Positions 45,494 to 54,812 of a stretch of DNA of 64,000 nucleotides are shown here, in pieces. The stretch is from Rhizobium album (GTDB taxonomy: Bacteria > Pseudomonadota > Alphaproteobacteria > Rhizobiales > Rhizobiaceae). The first letter of the stretch is position 1. Every line of letters starts with the position of its first letter. Location of the stretch: positions 62,001 to 126,000 of the forward strand of contig NZ_QFBC01000016.1 in the NCBI RefSeq assembly GCF_003122325.1. Reading direction: 5' to 3'. A model generated the notes under the pieces. That model had not been told where the DNA came from. It saw only the letters and a program-made list of their open reading frames with translations, and searched no databases. Both the position numbers and the translations under genes were made by a program.

Positions 45494-46132
45494 ATGATTT
45501 CGGATACCAACAAGACGCAGTCGGAAACGATTGCCGTCAGGATCAGGACGCTGATCTTGAATGGCGCGCTTCGGCCTGGCCAGCCGCTGCGACAGGAAGC
45601 GCTTTCCGAACAGTTGAGCGTAAGCCGCACACCGCTGCGGCACGCCCTCCAATCGCTTGCCGAAGAGGGGCTGGTCGAGACCATCGGCTATAAGGGGGCG
45701 AGGGTCGCTGAGCTGGACCGGGGAATGGTCGATGACCTGTTCGAGATGCGGCTAGTCTTGGAACCGCTGGCACTCCGATCCGCCCTTCCACAGATTACGA
45801 AGCTCGATCTTGCAAGAGCCGAGATGGCACTCGACGCCGCAGACTCAGAAGAAGAGCTTTCGAGGCTTTCCGCACTGAACTGGGATTTTCACCATGCTCT
45901 CTATCGTCCGTCAAACCGGCAGATGTTACTGCGGACCATCGAGCAATTGAACAAGGCATCGGCTCTCGCCGAGGTGATCGCGAGCTCCATTGTCGTCCGC
46001 CCCAAAAAGTCTGCTTCCGAGCACCGAAAGTTGCTTCAGGCCTGCCGGAATGGCGACGAGGCCGGTGCGATTGCAGCGCTAGGCGAGCATTTGCAGCTTG
46101 CTCACCACGACATACGAACAGGGAAAGATTGA
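45494..46132 (+). CDS. GntR/FCD family regulator
   Basis: A 212-aa regulator with the winged helix LRQEALSEQLSVSRTPLRHAL and an FCD ligand domain (LFEMRLVLEPLALRSAL, later SASEHRKLLQACRNGD with the ligand/metal His). The ATG at 45494 sits right after a candidate operator; an upstream TTG at 45482 is in frame. It is followed 2 bases later by the M20 deacylase gene. The two form an operon, and the regulator probably senses an acylated amino acid or its product. Confidence 0.9.
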   Translation: MISDTNKTQSETIAVRIRTLILNGALRPGQPLRQEALSEQLSVSRTPLRHALQSLAEEGLVETIGYKGARVAELDRGMVDDLFEMRLVLEPLALRSALPQITKLDLARAEMALDAADSEEELSRLSALNWDFHHALYRPSNRQMLLRTIEQLNKASALAEVIASSIVVRPKKSASEHRKLLQACRNGDEAGAIAALGEHLQLAHHDIRTGKD

Positions 46133-46134
46133 AG

Positions 46135-47304
46135 ATGCCCGTCACGAACAGGATCGCAGAATTCCACGACGAAATGACCCGGTGGCGGCAACATCTTCAC
46201 GCCAATCCGGAGCTTTCCTACCAGGAATATGAAACTGCCAGGTTCGTCGCGGAAAAGCTTCGCTCCTACGGCATCGACGTGACCGAAGGCGTGGGCGGAA
46301 CCGGCGTTGTCGGCGTGCTTCACGGAAACCACGAAAGCGAGCGCTCCATCGGGCTCAGGGCTGACATGGATGCGCTTGCGATCGAGGAACGCAATGATTT
46401 CGCCCATCGCTCGACAAACACGGGCGTCATGCACGCCTGCGGTCATGATGGGCACACGACGATGCTTCTCGGCGCCGCTCGCTATCTTGCTGAGACCCGG
46501 AATTTCTCAGGCCGTGTCGTTTTCATCTTCCAGCCAGCCGAGGAGATGGGTGGGGAAGACGGCGGCGCCGCACGCATGATCCGTGAAGGACTTTTCGAGA
46601 ATTTTCGCTGCGACGAGATCTACGGCTTGCACAACTGGCCGGGCATGGAGGTCGGAACCTTCGCCGTTAAGGCAGGGCCGATGATGGCGTCGGGCGATGC
46701 TTTCGAGATCGAGGTCACGTCGACCGGAATGCACGCAGCACAGCCACACAAGGGAGCCGACGTCGTTCTGACGGCGGGGCACATCCTTGTCGCCCTCCAG
46801 CAGATATCGGCCCGAAACACCGACCCGCTGGACGCTATCGTCGTCAGCGCCACGCAGATTCATGGCGGCGACGCCTATAATGTCTTGCCGAACATGATCA
46901 CGATCCGGGGCACCGTGAGAGCGTTCTCTCCGGCCGCGCGCACAGCAGCGGAGCCGGCGCTGCGGCGTATCGTCAAAGGCATTGCACTGTCGACTGGCGC
47001 TGAATGCAAGATTACGTACGCCCAGCAATATCCAACCCTCATCAATTCGACGGCTGCAACCCTGTCCGCGATAGCGGCCGGATCGTTGGTGTTTAACAAG
47101 GTCGAGACGAATCCGCCGCAGACGATGATCGTCGAAGACTTCGCCTTCATGCTCGAAGACCGGCGCGGGTGCTATGGCTGGATCGGCAACGGCTCTGATG
47201 GCAACGGTCGCATCCTCCATAGCGCGTGGTTCGATTTCAATGACGAAGCGCTTCCGTTCGGGGCCTCTTACTTCGCCTCACTCGTTGAGGCGAGAACGCA
47301 ATAG
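46135..47304 (+). CDS. M20 family amidohydrolase (N-acyl amino acid/hippurate hydrolase-like)
   Basis: A 389-aa M20D metallo-amidohydrolase. It has the metal ligands HACGHDGHTTML (about residue 100), the catalytic Glu pair in PAEEMGGED and a metal His in LHNWPG. A lid/dimerisation domain lies between about residues 185 and 300. It would cut N-acyl amino acids (such as hippurate or auxin conjugates) to the acid and amino acid. The ATG at 46135 follows GGGAAAG and the gntR stop. With the amino acid dehydrogenase at 41871 it could feed amino acid catabolism (inference). Confidence 0.92.
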   Translation: MPVTNRIAEFHDEMTRWRQHLHANPELSYQEYETARFVAEKLRSYGIDVTEGVGGTGVVGVLHGNHESERSIGLRADMDALAIEERNDFAHRSTNTGVMHACGHDGHTTMLLGAARYLAETRNFSGRVVFIFQPAEEMGGEDGGAARMIREGLFENFRCDEIYGLHNWPGMEVGTFAVKAGPMMASGDAFEIEVTSTGMHAAQPHKGADVVLTAGHILVALQQISARNTDPLDAIVVSATQIHGGDAYNVLPNMITIRGTVRAFSPAARTAAEPALRRIVKGIALSTGAECKITYAQQYPTLINSTAATLSAIAAGSLVFNKVETNPPQTMIVEDFAFMLEDRRGCYGWIGNGSDGNGRILHSAWFDFNDEALPFGASYFASLVEARTQ

Positions 47305-47706
47305 TTTTTACGCCTGACGGTCTTAATGGAACCGGCGCGCGGGTGGTTTAAGAGGCCATGTTAAGGTCTGCGCCCGCTTGAACTTTTGGAGTTCCATGGA
47401 TTCGATCACACCACACGGCCGCCTTCTTCTCTCGTTTGAGAAACTGTCGGGGCAGCTATATTGCTGAGGCTAGCTGAAGACCCGCGCTGGCCCGCGGGGA
47501 GGGCGCATCGATTCAAACGAGAGCATTGTTCTGTGGGACCACGTTTAACTCGATATCGCCGGGCATGGGGCCTAAGTGTCATTATCTCATTCCCGCAAAG
47601 CTTTACCTGTCCAGAACCGCCCGAAAGTTCCAAAAAGAATCCTGCGGAAGATGGTATAACATAACAAATTCAGTTGATTTTTGTCATGAAGACACGGATG
47701 TGTTGA
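47305..47706. other. Region between M20 gene and IS110 element, no gene recognised
   Basis: About 400 bases with no supported gene. The right part (47640-47710) is AT-rich. Short minus-strand frames lack a start signal. Confidence 0.4.
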
Positions 47707-47713
47707 TTATGGG

Positions 47714-47725
47714 ATGGCCCGCCCT
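47714..47725. repeat. IS1111-type subterminal inverted repeat, left
   Basis: ATGGCCCGCCCT, exact inverse of 49039-49050. Confidence 0.8.
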
Positions 47726-47777
47726 TCCGAGGACATCGAGTATGATGTCCTTCTCTTGAATGGAAGGGAGCCGTGTC

Positions 47778-48812
47778 ATGCAGATTTCCATACTGGGTAT
47801 CGACATCGGGAAGAACAGTTGCAGCGTTGTTGGGGTAGATAAGCGCGCCGCTGTGGTTGTCCGTCGAACGATGCGGCGAGAGACATTGATCGAATTCGTC
47901 GAGAAGCTGCCAACCTGTGTTATCGCGATGGAGGCCTGTTGTGGTGCTCACCATCTTAGTCGGCTCTTTACCGCGAGAGGTCATGAGATCCGGCTGATGT
48001 CGCCGGAATATGTCCGCCCATATGTAAAGGCGCAGAAGAATGATGACAGAGATGCCGAAGGCATTGCCGAGGCGGCATCTCGCCCGACGATGCGGTTTGT
48101 TGAACTGAAGAGCCAGGAGCAGCTAGATATCCAGACATTGCACAGGGTTCGATCCCGCCTCGTTGCGGAAAGAACGACACTGATCAATCAGATGCGCGCG
48201 ATCCTGCTGGAACGCGGCCTGGTCTTCGCCGCTGGCCGCTGCAAATTTGAGCGTGCTGTCGACACGCTGCTGGAAGAGCGGGCCAGTGGCTTATCGGAGC
48301 GCGTTCACCGGCTGGTTGCCGAGCTTCGAGACGAATGGAAGGTACTCGACACCAAGATTGCAGCTCTCAATGCCGAGTTCTTGTCGCTGGCCCGAGATAA
48401 TCTCGCAGTGCGCAGGCTGACAACTATTCCAGGCATTGGGGTGCTGAGTGCTACAGCGCTGATCGCCGCTATTGGAAATGCCAGCGGCTTTGATCGTGCC
48501 AGAGATCTCGGCGCTTGGTTGGGGCTCGTACCACGACAGTTTACGACCGGAGGCAAGCCACGGCTGCTGGGCATCACAAAGCGTGGTAACGTCTACCTCC
48601 GAACTCTGCTTGTGCACGGCGCGCGAGCGGCCATGCCGACGCTCAGTCGGAGTGATACCCCTCTCGGGCAATGGCTCCGAGGTCTGCTTTCCCGGGGTAT
48701 GCACCGCAATGTCGTGATCGTGGCGCTGGCAAACAAGCTCGCCCGCATTGCCTGGGCGGTACTACGAAAGGACTGCCCATTCGAGCGAGCGTACGGCGCC
48801 ACCGCGGCGTAA
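47778..48812 (+). CDS. IS110-family transposase (DEDD recombinase)
   Basis: An intact 344-aa transposase. The N-terminal RuvC-like domain shows the DEDD acidic residues (GIDIGKNS, AMEACCGAHH, KNDDRDAEG). The C-terminal Transposase_20 domain has TTIPGIGVLSATALIAAIG and GITKRGNVYLRTLLVHGARA (read as LGITKRGNVYLRTLL). The ATG at 47778 follows GGAAGGGAG. IS110-family recombinases act with an element-encoded guide RNA. The frame is whole, so the element may be active. Confidence 0.92.
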   Translation: MQISILGIDIGKNSCSVVGVDKRAAVVVRRTMRRETLIEFVEKLPTCVIAMEACCGAHHLSRLFTARGHEIRLMSPEYVRPYVKAQKNDDRDAEGIAEAASRPTMRFVELKSQEQLDIQTLHRVRSRLVAERTTLINQMRAILLERGLVFAAGRCKFERAVDTLLEERASGLSERVHRLVAELRDEWKVLDTKIAALNAEFLSLARDNLAVRRLTTIPGIGVLSATALIAAIGNASGFDRARDLGAWLGLVPRQFTTGGKPRLLGITKRGNVYLRTLLVHGARAAMPTLSRSDTPLGQWLRGLLSRGMHRNVVIVALANKLARIAWAVLRKDCPFERAYGATAA

Positions 48813-49038
48813 CAAGATTGGCTGCGTCCAGCTGCAGCCCATGATGTTTGCGAGAAGGACCGTAGATGGCCTGACAGTTGACCGGCGAGCGGAAAGCCCA
48901 GCAGTGGCAATGGCTCATTGAAGCCGTGTTGATTATTGAGGCTCCGGACGTGCGGATATCCATCTTGGCCACGGCGTGACCGTGAGACCGAATACGTTGA
49001 AGCAGACTGTACAGGGATCTAAAATTCTACTTGCGAAC
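48813..49038 (+). ncRNA. Candidate guide (bridge/seek) RNA of the IS1111-like element
   Basis: The 226-base non-coding stretch between the transposase stop and the right inverted repeat is where IS1111-group elements encode their guide RNA. It can form small hairpins, for example GCTGC/GCAGC around 48822-48839 and CACGG/CCGTG around 48970-48984. The loops that would pair with donor and target were not defined by eye. Confidence 0.45.
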
Positions 49039-49050
49039 AGGGCGGGCCAT
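49039..49050. repeat. IS1111-type subterminal inverted repeat, right
   Basis: AGGGCGGGCCAT, exact inverse of 47714-47725. Confidence 0.8.
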
Positions 49051-49087
49051 ACGTTGAGAACTAACCCGGCTCAGTACTCAGCGGCAG

Positions 49088-49867
49088 TCAACATTCCAGT
49101 GCGGCGGACTCTGTTTTTCCCGCTTTGCCGTTTATCCAGTAACCTGATGCCTTGATCCAGCTTAGGGGACAGTTTTTGTGATCTAAGAGGTAAGCTCGGA
49201 CTGCTCGCGCCACCGACGCTTCAGCTGCAACCCAAACAAATGTCTGAGGCATAATGTCGATGTGGCGAAGAGCCGAGATCAGCGATGAGGGATTTGTCGC
49301 CTCGTTAGCGGCCCTGTGGATCCAACGAACCTCTAACGAGGCTGTTGTTGCGAACGATTGTTCCTCCTGCGCTCCGGCAACAGCGGCAATAACGTCGATC
49401 TCCGCCTCTTGGTCGCTCTCCTCAATTCGTCTGCCGATTGCAGGGAGCGCTGTTTCGTCACCGATGAGCAACCATCGCTTCACCGCGGTGGAAACAACCG
49501 CAGAACCGCGCGGGCCCAAAATCTCTAAAGTAGAACCGGGCCGAGCGTTAATTGCCCATTGAGTGACAAGGCCACTTTCATGCAAAGCAAAATCGATCAC
49601 CAAGCGTCGTGCCGACCTGTCAAAACTCCGTGGAGTGTAATCGCGACGCTGTTCCACCCCGGATGGATCGAGCACTATGACTTTGATGTGATCGTCAGGC
49701 GCCAGGCTGACAAAATCGGCGAGATCGTCACCGTTCAACACAATGCGGCGCATGTTCGGAGTAATGTTGTTTACGCTTTCCACTGTCAACTTGCGGCGAT
49801 TCAGGTCATGATGAACCCGCACGATCGACGGCGCGTCAGTATGTTCAGATTGCTTATTGTCCACCAT
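49088..49867 (-). CDS. Siderophore-interacting protein (NADPH-dependent ferric-chelate reductase)
   Basis: A 259-aa flavoprotein of the SIP/ViuB type that would release iron from a ferric siderophore in the cytoplasm. It has the FAD-binding RDYTPRSF motif about residue 75, then the GPRGS loop. The WLLIGDETALPAIGRR segment (read as LLIGDETALPAIGR) is the SIP-family NAD(P)H-domain signature. It is last in a possible operon with the oxidoreductase at 50024, 156 bases upstream. The IS110 element lies just behind its stop. Confidence 0.9.
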   Translation of the reverse strand: MVDNKQSEHTDAPSIVRVHHDLNRRKLTVESVNNITPNMRRIVLNGDDLADFVSLAPDDHIKVIVLDPSGVEQRRDYTPRSFDRSARRLVIDFALHESGLVTQWAINARPGSTLEILGPRGSAVVSTAVKRWLLIGDETALPAIGRRIEESDQEAEIDVIAAVAGAQEEQSFATTASLEVRWIHRAANEATNPSSLISALRHIDIMPQTFVWVAAEASVARAVRAYLLDHKNCPLSWIKASGYWINGKAGKTESAALEC

Positions 49868-50023
49868 AATGCTCCTGCGACACGTGTTGAAGCTGAATGT
49901 GGTTTGACGTCTGATAGAGTTCCGGCAACCTTGTCCTCCCTCAGCAGATGTTGCCTACAACAGGCAAGCGACGAGGGGTTGGCCAAACACCTTCGGCCAA
50001 CCAGCTGCTGCAAGCTCTCGCTA

Positions 50024-50947
50024 TCAGGCGATGGCAAGTATAATTTTGCCTTTTGCTCGGCCAGAGGCCTGATGGTCGAATGCAGCCTGAAAATCCGCGA
50101 GATTTTGCTGGCAATCCACCAGAACCTTGGCGCTGCCATCCTCCACCTTTCTAACGATCTTTGAAAGGCGAGAAGCAACGGGCTCATGGAAGACGAAAGT
50201 TGCAGAAACCTTATGTGCCTTCGCCAAAGCCTCATCGGGAGGTGCTGACGTTGCCAACAAGGACCCGCCAGTGCGCAGAACGCCGTAAGACTTCTGCTGT
50301 GTTTCACCGCCAATAGTATCAAGAACGACGTCGACGTCAGAAACCATGCCCTGGAAGTCTTGGCTCTTGTAATCAATAACTTGATCGGCGCCCAGTTTAC
50401 GAACGATTTCCAAGCCCGACCCAGATGCCGTCGCAATCACGCGAGCACCAACCTGACGAGCGAATTGTATGGCGAAGCTACCAACCCCGCCGGCGCCGGC
50501 GTGGATCAGAACCGTCTGGCCCTTGCTAAGGTTAGCCATTTCAAACAGCGCCTGCCATGCCGTGCCAGCGGCGACCGGAATGCCTGCAGCGTCAGCGAAG
50601 GAAATGCTGTCTGGCAGGCGGACGAGATTGCTTGAATCCGCAATGGCAAACTCGGCGATAGCTCCGCCTTGCGTCGCCTGCGAACCGACAACGACCCTAT
50701 CACCGACCCGCCAATGGCTGGACAGCGAGCCAGTTTTCTCAACGACCCCGGCATAATCCGTGCCGATTGTGTAGGGAAATGTTAGAGGGAAAAACGCATG
50801 CATGTAGCCGCGCTGAAGCTTGAAGTCGAGCGGATTGAGGGCTGCTGCATGAACACGCACCAATACCTCGCTTGGGCCGGGCTGCGGGATATCGACGTCT
50901 TCCAGGACGAGAGGCTCATTGTAGCCAGAGATTCTAACGGCTTTCAT
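50024..50947 (-). CDS. MDR oxidoreductase, quinone oxidoreductase-like
   Basis: A 307-aa zinc-independent medium-chain reductase. It has the GroES-like N domain with NPLDFKLQRG and TIGTDYAGVVE, and the NADPH fold VLIHAGAGGVGSFAIQFAR about residue 150. AAGGAG precedes the ATG at 50947; the longer frame to 50998 overlaps the upstream gene. It starts 10 bases after the SnoaL-like gene, so both are co-transcribed. It is a clear paralogue of the protein at 55346 (shared GTAWxxxFE, HAGAGGVGS and DTIGGxTQ blocks). Likely a quinone or enone reductase. Confidence 0.9.
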   Translation of the reverse strand: MKAVRISGYNEPLVLEDVDIPQPGPSEVLVRVHAAALNPLDFKLQRGYMHAFFPLTFPYTIGTDYAGVVEKTGSLSSHWRVGDRVVVGSQATQGGAIAEFAIADSSNLVRLPDSISFADAAGIPVAAGTAWQALFEMANLSKGQTVLIHAGAGGVGSFAIQFARQVGARVIATASGSGLEIVRKLGADQVIDYKSQDFQGMVSDVDVVLDTIGGETQQKSYGVLRTGGSLLATSAPPDEALAKAHKVSATFVFHEPVASRLSKIVRKVEDGSAKVLVDCQQNLADFQAAFDHQASGRAKGKIILAIA

Positions 50948-50957
50948 CTTCTGCTCC

Positions 50958-51404
50958 TTATTTGTTCGGCCAGGCGCCGACTTGGAAGAACCATCCAAAC
51001 CAGTCCTCGAGGTGCCAGGTGTGAGTCACTTTGCCGGCCGTCACGTAGTGGAATTCGTGGATCGCCATCTCGAAACGCTTCCCTGTCGCCGGAACACCGA
51101 ACCAGTCGCCCTTGTGTGTTCCAGTGATTAGGGCGCGAACGGCGACCTTTCCCGGAACCCCGATCATCTCGCGGATGGTGATCTTCAAATCGGGGAATGC
51201 CGCGTTGAACTCTCCGATCAGAGGCTTCATGCCGTCACGGCCTGGAGCCTGATGCGGCGCGAGTGGGATGTCTTCCCAATCGGGGACTACAGCTTCATCC
51301 AGCAGATGAGGATTTCCTTGGAATGCAGCATAAAGCGTTTCGACCGCCCGCTGATCTTCCGGTGCGACACCGGTGACGAGCGGTGCTGGAGTAGTGGTTG
51401 TCAT
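50958..51404 (-). CDS. SnoaL-like ester cyclase-family protein
   Basis: A 148-aa NTF2-fold protein of the SnoaL/ester cyclase type. It has the MKPLIGEFNAAFPDLKI segment, GTHKGDWFGVPATGKRFEM (read as GTHKGDWFGVPATGK) and a HLEDWFGWFFQVGAWP-like end. Members with this pattern are widespread and mostly uncharacterised. GAAAGGAAAA precedes the ATG. It is the first gene of the operon with the reductase at 50024 and perhaps the siderophore-interacting protein. Its role is unknown. Confidence 0.85.
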   Translation of the reverse strand: MTTTTPAPLVTGVAPEDQRAVETLYAAFQGNPHLLDEAVVPDWEDIPLAPHQAPGRDGMKPLIGEFNAAFPDLKITIREMIGVPGKVAVRALITGTHKGDWFGVPATGKRFEMAIHEFHYVTAGKVTHTWHLEDWFGWFFQVGAWPNK

Positions 51405-51755
51405 GGCGTTTTCCTTTCGTGCCAGTGCGACCCCATGAAACTACCTTCCATACATTCATTTGAAAAATCGATATCTAATATATGGCGCCATTCACCAAGG
51501 TGATGCGATGGGAGCGAGCGAGCATCCGGAGCTTCGTCATTCAGACTAACCATCAATTGGGGTCTGGAGTGGTCGATTATGTATAACTAAAGGTTATATC
51601 GTCCGAAAAGAAGTTTATACTTAGATAATTCTAAATATTATGAGTTTGTAAACGATAAATCGAGAACAATATTTTTCAAAATGATTGGGCGTCTAGCAGG
51701 CTCTTGGGCGCGACATCAATCGTTTAGGGCGGACGGCATTCACTGGAGATAGGAA
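51405..51755. other. AT-rich promoter region of SnoaL-like and chemoreceptor genes
   Basis: About 350 bases between divergent genes, markedly AT-rich at 51570-51680. It contains the palindrome CACCAAGGTG near 51492. No gene was recognised. It probably holds both promoters. Confidence 0.45.
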
Positions 51756-53429
51756 ATGGTTCTTGGCATCGGAAAATCTGTAAGTTCTCAAGCACTCGCT
51801 CTGCGAGCTCTCTTCGGTTCGGCATTGCATGCGGAGTTCGATTCCGCCGGAAAAATTTACTACTTCAATCAAGCTTTTGCGCTGTTGTTTGGACCGAAGG
51901 GAGCAGAAGCGAAGGGCCGTTGTTTCGATGACCTATTTGTTTCCTCACCGACACCGTTTGCGCAGATCTGGAGCGAAGCCACGGTCTCTGAGATGACATT
52001 GAGGTGTGAGACAGAAACGGAGAGTTTTGTCTGGATAAGAGCAATGCTCGTGCCGATCACCGCTCGAAACGAGTGCCGAAGAATGGTTTTGGTTGGCAAA
52101 GTTGTCTCACGGGAACTGGCAGTCGTAAAAGAAATGGAAGCGAAGCTGGCCACAATTTCAGCTGTGAAAGCGGTTGCAGAATTTCTTCCAGATGGTGAAA
52201 TTTTGGACGCAAATTCCAACTTTCTTCAAGCTTATGGCGTGGAGTGGCCCGATATTTCGGGGAAAAATCACAAGATCCTGTGCGACCGATGTCAAGCTGA
52301 AAGCCAGGTCTACCAAGTATTCTGGGAGCGACTCCGGAAAGGGGAAACAATATTCGACGAATTCGAACGCCGCCGTCCCGATGGCCAGCCTATCTATATG
52401 CTGGGCTCTTACCATCCTCTGACAGACGAGGCTGGCTTAATCGGAAAGATTGTCTTTTACGGAATTGACGTGACCGGGCGCGTTCAGAACGTGCGGACAC
52501 TTGCGGCCGGGATGCGGGCGCTTGCGCAAGGCGATCTTTCGAATAAGATCGAAACGCCCTTCTTTCCCGTTCTCGAGCCGCTGAGAGACGATTATAACAC
52601 TGCGTTGGCCCGTCTGCATGAAGCCTTTAGCCTCATCAACGCGAATGCTCTCCAGATCGCTGACACATCATCCAGTGTAAGGACAGCGTCGAAAAACCTG
52701 GCCCAGCGCACGGAGAGTCAATCGGACGACTTGGAATCGGCTGTCGCGGCACTGCGAAGTGTCACGGGCAGTTTGGCCGAGCAGAGCCACAGAACGTCAG
52801 AAGCGCGCAATCTTGTTGAACAGACACGAGAAGACACCGCCGCATCGCATAGGATTCTGCATGACACCATCCGCGCTATGCACTCTATCGCTAAATCGTC
52901 AAAAGAAATCGCCCAGATTATCGTCGTCATCGATGAAATTTCGTTTCAGACCAACCTGCTCGCTTTGAATGCGGGCGTTGAGGCGGCGCGTGCCGGCGAC
53001 GCAGGTAAGGGATTTGCAGTCGTGGCTAATGAAGTCAGGCAACTCGCCCAACGGTGCGCCAGTGCGGCCAGGGAGATCAAGCAACTGATCACCTCTTCAG
53101 GCGGCGAGGTCGCACAGGGGGTAGACCTCATTGAACAGTCAGGCGCCTCGCTTCAGAGCATTCTTGTCCAGATCGAACAGATTGGGGAAAACGTCGCTGC
53201 GCTCGATACATCTTCTGGAACGCAGTCGGAAAGCCTGAGAAGTGTCAATAGCGCGATGACTTCGGTTGGCGCGGGAACGCAATTAAATAGAGCCATGGCC
53301 CGCGACACAAGTATTGCTAGTCAGACGCTCGCAACGGAAGCGAGCACGCTGTTTGAGCTTATCGCCCAATTCAAGGTTGACGGTAGGTCGGGCGATCACC
53401 CAGCTTCTAAGCTAAGAGCCACCGCCTGA
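51756..53429 (+). CDS. Soluble methyl-accepting chemotaxis protein with two PAS domains
   Basis: A 557-aa chemoreceptor without any transmembrane segment. Domains in order are PAS 1 (about residues 20-125), PAS 2 (about 135-245, [19 protein letters not shown]), a HAMP-like linker (about 250-300, [15 protein letters not shown]) and the MCP signalling domain. The hairpin tip that binds CheA/CheW is conserved ([21 protein letters not shown], read as [18 protein letters not shown]). No CheR-tethering pentapeptide is at the C terminus. The layout is that of cytosolic energy- or redox-sensing receptors of rhizobia. A GGAGA site precedes the ATG. Confidence 0.93.
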   Translation: MVLGIGKSVSSQALALRALFGSALHAEFDSAGKIYYFNQAFALLFGPKGAEAKGRCFDDLFVSSPTPFAQIWSEATVSEMTLRCETETESFVWIRAMLVPITARNECRRMVLVGKVVSRELAVVKEMEAKLATISAVKAVAEFLPDGEILDANSNFLQAYGVEWPDISGKNHKILCDRCQAESQVYQVFWERLRKGETIFDEFERRRPDGQPIYMLGSYHPLTDEAGLIGKIVFYGIDVTGRVQNVRTLAAGMRALAQGDLSNKIETPFFPVLEPLRDDYNTALARLHEAFSLINANALQIADTSSSVRTASKNLAQRTESQSDDLESAVAALRSVTGSLAEQSHRTSEARNLVEQTREDTAASHRILHDTIRAMHSIAKSSKEIAQIIVVIDEISFQTNLLALNAGVEAARAGDAGKGFAVVANEVRQLAQRCASAAREIKQLITSSGGEVAQGVDLIEQSGASLQSILVQIEQIGENVAALDTSSGTQSESLRSVNSAMTSVGAGTQLNRAMARDTSIASQTLATEASTLFELIAQFKVDGRSGDHPASKLRATA

Positions 53430-53496
53430 TTGGCATTTGAATCCGATACGTCGGGAGGCGGTTTGCGCGACGACATTCAGTTGCATTAGAGGAATA

Positions 53497-53531
53497 CCGG
53501 CCTCGCTGGAACCGGGCTCAGGCGAGGCCGG
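53497..53531. terminator. Terminator-like hairpin between mcp and dctM
   Basis: CCGGCCTCGC and GCGAGGCCGG form a perfect 10-bp stem around a 15-base loop. It lies between the convergent chemoreceptor and dctM genes and ends just before the dctM stop. No T run on either side is strong. Confidence 0.6.
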
Positions 53532-53542
53532 GATCGCGTCTC

Positions 53543-54811
53543 CTATTTGGCGAGGAGCCATAAGGAAAGGGTGGGAACGAAGGTAATAACCGCCAGGCCG
53601 AGGATCGCCACCAGGATGAATGGCACAAGTCCCCGGTAGATGCTTTTCAAAGGAAAGTCAAAAATAGACTGCGCAACGAAGATGTTTATACCAAAAGGAG
53701 GGGTAAACGTTCCGATGCTGAGATTCGTCACCATGATGATGCCAAAATGAATGGGATCGACATTCATATGCTTCGCAATCGGGAGGAGTAGTGGCGTAAG
53801 AACGAGGATCGCTGACGCAGTGTCAATAACGCAACCGACAGCTAGCAAGAACAGATTGATGACAATAAGAATTGCCCACGATGGCAGATTCAGGTCGCCG
53901 ATTGCCGCTACTGCGGAGCCGGCAAGTCCGCTGGTCGTCAATATCCATGAGAATACCCCCGCAAGAGCAACAATCAAGAAAACCTGCGATGTCAGATACA
54001 TCGAACTGATGGCAACTTTCCAGAAATCCCGCCACTGGAGTTCCCTGTGCACGAACATCGTGACAACGATAGCGTAGACACAGGCGATGCCGGCAGCTTC
54101 CGTTGGGGTAAACATGCCGCCGTAAATCCCGCCAAAGACGATTACTGGCATCATGATGGCCCAGAAACCCTCTTTAAAAGCGATGAGAATTTCCTTGATT
54201 TGCGGGCGCGATCCGGCATCGATCTGTTTGAGCCAGGCATAACCAAAAATGTAAAATGCCATAATGATGGCAAGCACGATGCCCGGTATGATCCCTGCAT
54301 AGAATAACTTTACGACTGATTGCTCAGCGGCGACACAATATAAGATCATGGCGATCGAGGGTGGGATGATATTGTCCAGATAGCCGGCGCACGTAATGAG
54401 ACCAGCCGAAAACTTCTCATCATAGCCTTTCTGCCTGAGTTGAGGGTAAAAGATCGGCCCAATTGCTGCGACGGTGGCCGCAGTCGAACCAGAAATTGAT
54501 CCATAGAGCGTGGTGGCGCCTACGGCGGTGATCGGCGTTGCACCGCGAACACCGCTAAACAGAGCAATCGGCAGCCGTACCAAACGACGCGCCATGCCGC
54601 CACGGCCCATCAGTTCTCCGGCAAATATGAAGAACGGTACCGCCAGAAGCGAGAATTGGCCAATACTCGAAAACATGATCTGCGGCACGGCGGTGGGGGG
54701 CATCGACCCCAGGAATACGATAGCGCTGGTGACCGTAGCCAGGAGGACAAGAAACAGGGGGAAACCGCACATCAACAGAATGAGCGGAAGGGCGCACATT
54801 ATCATAAACAT
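53543..54811 (-). CDS. dctM: TRAP transporter large permease (DctM)
   Basis: A 422-aa inner-membrane protein with about twelve hydrophobic segments, matching the DctM family. It has the typical GELMGRGGMARRLVRL, then GATTLYGSISGSTAATVAAIGPI (read as GSISGSTAATVAA), NIIPPSIAMILY and, near the end, GTFTPPFGINIFV. I chose the ATG at 54811, one base after the dctQ stop; the longer frame to 54961 adds a tail from inside dctQ. It is the last gene of the operon. With DctQ it would import an organic acid using the sodium or proton gradient. Confidence 0.93.
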   Translation of the reverse strand: MFMIMCALPLILLMCGFPLFLVLLATVTSAIVFLGSMPPTAVPQIMFSSIGQFSLLAVPFFIFAGELMGRGGMARRLVRLPIALFSGVRGATPITAVGATTLYGSISGSTAATVAAIGPIFYPQLRQKGYDEKFSAGLITCAGYLDNIIPPSIAMILYCVAAEQSVVKLFYAGIIPGIVLAIIMAFYIFGYAWLKQIDAGSRPQIKEILIAFKEGFWAIMMPVIVFGGIYGGMFTPTEAAGIACVYAIVVTMFVHRELQWRDFWKVAISSMYLTSQVFLIVALAGVFSWILTTSGLAGSAVAAIGDLNLPSWAILIVINLFLLAVGCVIDTASAILVLTPLLLPIAKHMNVDPIHFGIIMVTNLSIGTFTPPFGINIFVAQSIFDFPLKSIYRGLVPFILVAILGLAVITFVPTLSLWLLAK

Positions 54812-54812
54812 G

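Larger units (their letters stand above)
47707..49053 (+). mobile_element. IS110-family element, IS1111-like group
   Basis: ATGGCCCGCCCT at 47714-47725 recurs as its exact reverse complement at 49039-49050. Such short subterminal inverted repeats mark the IS1111 group, and the outer ends are placed here a few bases beyond them by analogy. The element has about 65 bases before the transposase and about 240 after it. No target duplication is expected in this group. It ends about 35 bases from the stop of the siderophore-interacting protein gene. Confidence 0.8.
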
